NCBI RefSeq assembly: GCF_036669915.1
Contig: NC_089319.1
Location: forward strand, 16,926,012 to 16,990,011
Origin: Pocillopora verrucosa
Lineage: Eukaryota; Cnidaria; Anthozoa; Scleractinia; Pocilloporidae
Direction: 5' to 3'
Length of the DNA stretch: 64,000 nt
A program made the translations under genes and the position numbers. This document shows, piece after piece, positions 59,676 through 64,000 of the stretch. Under the pieces are notes generated by a model that saw only the letters and a list, made by a program, of their open reading frames with translations, did no database searches and had not been told where the DNA came from. How positions within the stretch are numbered: the stretch's first letter is position 1; each line of letters opens with the position of its first letter.

Positions 59676-62600
59676 CTATGTCAATGTCTTCATCTGTTCA
59701 ACTTTCTCCTTGTAAAGATTGTGAAACTCTTTAGCCAAGTAGTAGAATGGAGCTTCCACGTTCTCATGGTCTTTCTAGAAAAATAAAAGGGAAAAAAAGT
59801 ATGTTCTGAGGAAACGAGTTTCCACCATGGAAAGTCGATTGGAAGGAATCTGGGATGGTATAGCACAAAGAGGAGTAATGATATGCCACAGATGGAATCA
59901 TAAGGAGAAAATACACTTCATAGCAAGCAGTGCATGGTCTGAACAGAACATAAAGAAAATTTCACATCAGTGCAATTTTTTCCTATTGAAAAAATGGCAC
60001 TTGAAAATTTGTTCAAGAATATTATTTTACATAATTTTTTGTAACTGAGGTTTTAAGATAATCCCCACCATAAAAATATCTAACTACTTCCTAAATATAA
60101 AATTGATGACATTTTATCGGCAGAAACAACAGCAGGCTAAAGGGAACTTTAGAAGATAGCTCTTTCAGATGGAGTGTCATAAAAACCAAAAATAAAGTAA
60201 TCAGAATGACCAATCAGAAGAAAGGAATACACCCCAAAGGACCAAGGGGAACACAAAATAAAAACAAGCAAACTGCCTTGTGCACAGGAAAACGTGAGTG
60301 ACCAAGTTGTGGTTGGTTTAAGTTTGTATCTGATTGGCTATAACAGCAGTGGCACAAGTTTCTCAGGACAAATTACAGAGCAAAGTAAAGTAACACCAAT
60401 GCCATCTCAAATTTTCAATGGGTGTTTATGTGAGAAATATTGTTGATTCCTTGTGTAGTTTCATCTTTTGAGGTTTACCTCTAAGGCTTTGTTACTAGTA
60501 AGTGGGACTGTCATTATGCTCAATTTTCAGTATACAAGGAGAGGCAACTTACCGCAGAGCACTCAAAGTATTCAAGCCCTTTAGAAGTGGCAAGATCTCT
60601 GCCTTGTTTTGTTGATATTAATCGTCTTTGTTTCAGGTCTGTTTTAATGGCAACCAGGGCACCTTGAAATCAAATAAAAATTTGTTAAGTCAGGCATCAC
60701 CATAATTTTGCCTTCCTTCCTTGGCTAACATCTAACACAAAACGTGTTTAAATGACTGTGAATGTCTGAAAATGATATATGTGAACTGCTGTTTAAGATA
60801 TGAATATGAAAGTGATCTTCGCAGTAACAAACATTACTTAAGCAGTAGTGAAAACAGGGCCTGAAAAAAATTCAGGCCTGTACAGGATTTTTTATAAATT
60901 CACAGTATTGTAAAGGTTATGAGTTTAAATCCTGTACAGATGTGAATTTTTTCAGGCCTTATTTTCACTACTGCTTAAGTAGTGTTCACTGCTGTGGAGA
61001 TTGCTTCCATATTCAAAATTGTGTTTCTAGTGTTTATACATTTTGGTTATTGCCTTAAGTTATTTTTCTAAAGAGTTTAGGACATTTTCATCTGATTCTG
61101 TTTAACTGCAACTTACTCAACCATTTGAGGCTTCTCTTATTAATTTGCTGATTGCATCTATGTAAATTTCAGAGACTCACCTGGTAAACTTTGGTTTGGT
61201 TTTTTTGCTCTGCATCTCTCATACCACTTGTTACAGGCATTAAATGACTGTTCATTTGTCACATCATAACCCACAAGGAACATGTTTGGCTGTGTCCACT
61301 GCATGAGCAATAATAACACAATTTTATTGACATTGTTGGAGCAATTGGTCATCTTTTACTGGGCAAGTTACAACCTAGCCCCTACTACAAATCTAGTATT
61401 CTAATGACTGAGGAGTGAAGTAAAGATATAGCTACATTCATTTAATACAGTACCAGATCAATTTTAACCTGGTTGAAAAAACTGACGAGACATTCAGTTG
61501 ATATGGAAGGATTATTCATTCTTGCTTGGTTCATATCAAACTGACAAACCAAAAGAATTTTAACTTTTATCACAAGTCTCACCACATAATGCATTGGCCC
61601 ATGTATAGAGTGCTACATTATCAAATCCTTCATGGTATTTCTAGCTCAAGGCTACCATGAAGTCCAAGTGACTGTCTAGGCATTGTGTCACACCATTAAA
61701 ATTTTCAACCATTACAGCTAAAACTTTGTCCTTTGTTTTAGCAGGTAGATTTTTGAGTGACAACACCCACAATACATGCTAAGTTAGCATAGTCCTACAT
61801 GGACAGAATATCTAAAGTATACACATCTGATTCAATAATAAATTGCCTGCTTTCACGATAAAGGTACCTACATGTTGTTGTACTATGTCTGCAAACATTT
61901 CTTTTCCTGCAGAGTCATAAATGTAGAGTTCCTAGCAAAAATAATAGAAGTCAAAAAGCCTGTGGAAACTCTCTTAACCCTTAAACCATCAGTATGCATA
62001 TTCTCCATACTGTTCTCTGTATATTTCCTATCCTGCTGATAAGGAGAATGTGTTTAACAATCAAGAGCTTCTTTAGTTGTTGATCATTTCCTTTATTCTC
62101 ATGACCATGATTCAGAAGTGATATTGTGAGGAGAAATTAGATGCTGGTCACTCTAAAGGTCAAAGAGTTAAGCAGCCGACTCAACCCTTGTGTTTCCAGA
62201 GGGTTTCTTGAACGGGAAACATCATCCATTTCTGGGTGACGTGCTTCTTTAAATTACAAACATAGCAAAGATAGTCTCGCATCATAATTGTGATCAAGCT
62301 TTCCTACTTAGTTCAAGTAATTTAACACCAGCAGAGTGACGTATCCTGCTAGTTAAGCTTCCTGTTGCTAGTAAAAGTACAGTGATGTCTGGATTAGTTT
62401 TTAGGTGCTTTAGTTATTACTCAGTAATTCAGATCAGTTGTTCTGTTACTCAGCTTGCTAGCACATATACATCAATTGTATTTGCCTTGTAAGCATCTAT
62501 CTGGGTTTTCTTCCAGATGGCCTTTTGAATTTTTGTTTTGTTGATATTATGTTTGATTATTCTTTTATTATTAGCTTAAACGTATCAAATAAGAGTTGTG

Positions 62601-63714
62601 TATTTGTGAAAATATTAGTTGTTAAGTAATCTTGTAACGATATAGACTGTCTTTGTCCCAAACATTAATTGCTTGGTGACTTTGTGTTATGGGTTAGAGA
62701 TTTTACATTCATTTGATTTAGAAATTTTAGTTTGTAAAAACAAATTTCTGCTATCAAGAAAGACCTACCACACTGTCAGAAGTCTCTGGGATGTTAACAG
62801 ACTTAATGCACACTTCCACTCCTGCCGTCTGAAAACGAGTTACAAACATTTGATTTTTATGTGAAGTGAAAAAAAGGATGACCAAAATTTCATTTGGTGC
62901 AATTTTATTAGGGTGCAGTCTGTATATGATACAGACTCAGCCACAGTTTGAAGCTTATCTTAGTTTTCAACCCAGAGTCTAGCCAGAAAACAACAGAATA
63001 AGGAAGAAAACTGGCCACAGCACACAGGTTTTCCCTGCTCCCTAAAGGAGGATCAGCTACAAAAGGAATTGGTGGGAAGTAAACAAGATGGACTATTCTT
63101 GAAAGACCTTCTTCCTTGTTCCTTAGGTGCCCAATCTTCATAAATTTCATCTGCATCAAGAAATAATCAATCCCTTGATACCAATTTTACTCAAATAATC
63201 TATGCAGCCCCCTATTCCTTGCCCAACACAATATTCATGGGACTCGTGAGGTTCAAGTAATCAAATTCTCACAAGACCAGATAACCCCCGAGCTTACATA
63301 TAACTTGAGAGATATATCGTCATGAATAAAGCCTTTTTGGTGAATCATGATCCTCTTATAACAAAACTATAGAGAAAGCTTACCATTGTATAATTTTTCG
63401 GAAAGTGTGTACCATCGCTGTGAAATGTTTGTGTTAGGGCACTCTTACCCACACATGGGTCACCTGAAACACAGATATAAAATATATTTTATTGGCAGGA
63501 ATCAGCTCACAAACCGTTCCTTTCGATGTAGCTGTAATGTTACTGTACACCACATCGACAAAGATACAATGACCAACGATATAAGCACACGCTTTGAATT
63601 AATAACATGAATATAAAAAGGCGTTGGGTGCTAAGATAAAGCAAAGCTTCGTCAATTCAAAGCTAAATCTATATTTTCACCTGCAAAAATTACTTGGGCT
63701 CGAAGAACCACCAT
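59676..63714 (-). CDS. IFT27: Intraflagellar transport protein 27 (Rab-like 4 GTPase), 186 residues
   Basis: Seven exons with GT-AG borders and matching phases: 63714-63681, 63463-63384, 62828-62769, 61931-61872, 61298-61181, 60662-60553, 59774-59676. They total 561 nt, or 186 residues, the same length as the human protein. The P-loop is GDPCVGKS. Switch-region DSAGKEMF carries Lys where Rabs have Gln, as in human IFT27. VGYDVTNEQSFNACNKW and NVEAPFYYLAKEFHNLY also match the family. The G4 motif, NKxD in Rabs, reads IKTD. No C-terminal prenylation cysteine is present, as expected for this family. IFT27 pairs with IFT25 in the IFT-B complex and helps export BBSome cargo from cilia. The gene shares a short divergent promoter region with the exon at 63,900. 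Confidence 0.96.
60821..60992. mobile_element. Foldback element in an IFT27 intron
   Basis: Long inverted arms contain ACTTAAGCAGTAGTGAAAA and, further in, GGCCTGAAAAAA and CTGTACAGGATT. The loop is about 35 bp. It lies between IFT27 exons 5 and 6. The GCCTG and ACAGGATT parts recall the tRNA-derived repeat at 58.7 kb. Confidence 0.65.
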
Positions 63715-63899
63715 TTTGTTTTCTGCGAGCCAGCGCTATGTGTAGCGGAAGTCAGCTGGTTACCGGGACGACGTCTTGTAATCAGAAATACCTGAAGTGA
63801 CTTTTAGTTTTTCGACCAAACAATCGGTAGTTTACTATGAATTTATTTGCCATAGAATCCACTTGAGGTTCTAGATTGTCCACTTAGCAAAAATTTTGG
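63715..63899. promoter_or_regulatory. Short divergent intergenic region
   Basis: Only about 185 bp separate the IFT27 start codon (minus strand) from the plus-strand start at 63900, so both promoters must overlap here. No TATA box or X-box was confidently placed. Confidence 0.5.
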
Positions 63900-63958
63900 A
63901 TGGCAAGCATTTATTTGCCTCCGATCGCTCGTAAAAAGAAGGTAGACGGCTACCCACG
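63900..63958 (+). CDS. First coding exon of a divergent gene, cut by the window edge
   Basis: ATG 63900-63902 opens 19 codons plus two bases (starting MASIYLPPIARKKK) up to a strong donor (CACG|GTGAGT) at 63959. Without splicing the frame stops directly after the donor, which supports real splicing. The rest lies beyond the window. Head-to-head placement with IFT27 suggests shared transcription, perhaps in ciliated cells, but the product is not recognised. Confidence 0.5.
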
Positions 63959-64000
63959 GTGAGTTTGACTTCGAACGCTTCTCTTCTAAATATTTAATAT

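Noticed and set aside
59827-60048. 73-codon plus-strand ORF
   Set aside because: It lies in an IFT27 intron on the opposite strand, with no splice or family support.
1-64000. CRISPR arrays, operons, rRNA, complete tRNA genes, viral genes
   Set aside because: None seen. The direct repeats present are minisatellites or MITEs, and the genome is clearly eukaryotic.

Overview
The window looks like nuclear DNA of an anthozoan cnidarian, most likely a stony coral. This is inferred from AT-rich, intron-rich DNA carrying metazoan genes (a cilium GTPase, an arylsulfatase, kyphoscoliosis-type peptidases) together with palindromic MITEs, a CR1/L2-type LINE and a metazoan-style hammerhead ribozyme. No species call is possible from sequence alone.

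Layout. Bases 1-6,130 are mostly non-coding, with one doubtful small two-exon model at 1,500-1,899. From 12,433 down to 6,132 (minus strand) lies a seven-exon arylsulfatase B-like gene with a long C-terminal tail and a membrane anchor; its catalytic cysteine and one active-site histidine are replaced. A small unrecognised one-exon ORF sits at 17,586-18,179. At 20,381-22,801 is an 806-residue gene here called KY1, with an acylation-type N-terminus, CAP-Gly, IQ, a transglutaminase-like core and beta-sandwich repeats. A PHD-finger gene remnant (23,810-24,068) abuts a 6.8-kb DNA transposon-like element (24,261-31,094) that carries a split gene of transposon type.

From about 31.5 to 57.3 kb the window is a decaying segmental duplication. 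It holds KY fragments, two copies of a SAM-like repeat, a dead LINE (33.6-36.0 kb), and two related blocks (about 36.0-45.5 kb and 49.4-54.9 kb). Each block contains exons of one small unrecognised gene, minisatellites of a TTGGTGTAG-like unit, and a KY1-like 5' fragment. The second block leads into an intact second paralogue, KY2 (54,818-57,271), and the first into a broken KY2-like 3' half. A complete hammerhead ribozyme motif lies between TA microsatellites at 38,354-38,399.

The last 5 kb hold a complete seven-exon IFT27 (RABL4) gene on the minus strand, encoding 186 residues. About 185 bp away, the first exon of a divergently transcribed gene starts on the plus strand.

The genes do not form a pathway. 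KY1 and KY2 are one tandem family whose intermediate copies have decayed by duplication and transposon activity. The most interesting points are the ribozyme, the sulfatase that looks catalytically dead, the CAP-Gly/transglutaminase-like KY pair, and the small gene with triplicated exons embedded in minisatellite introns.
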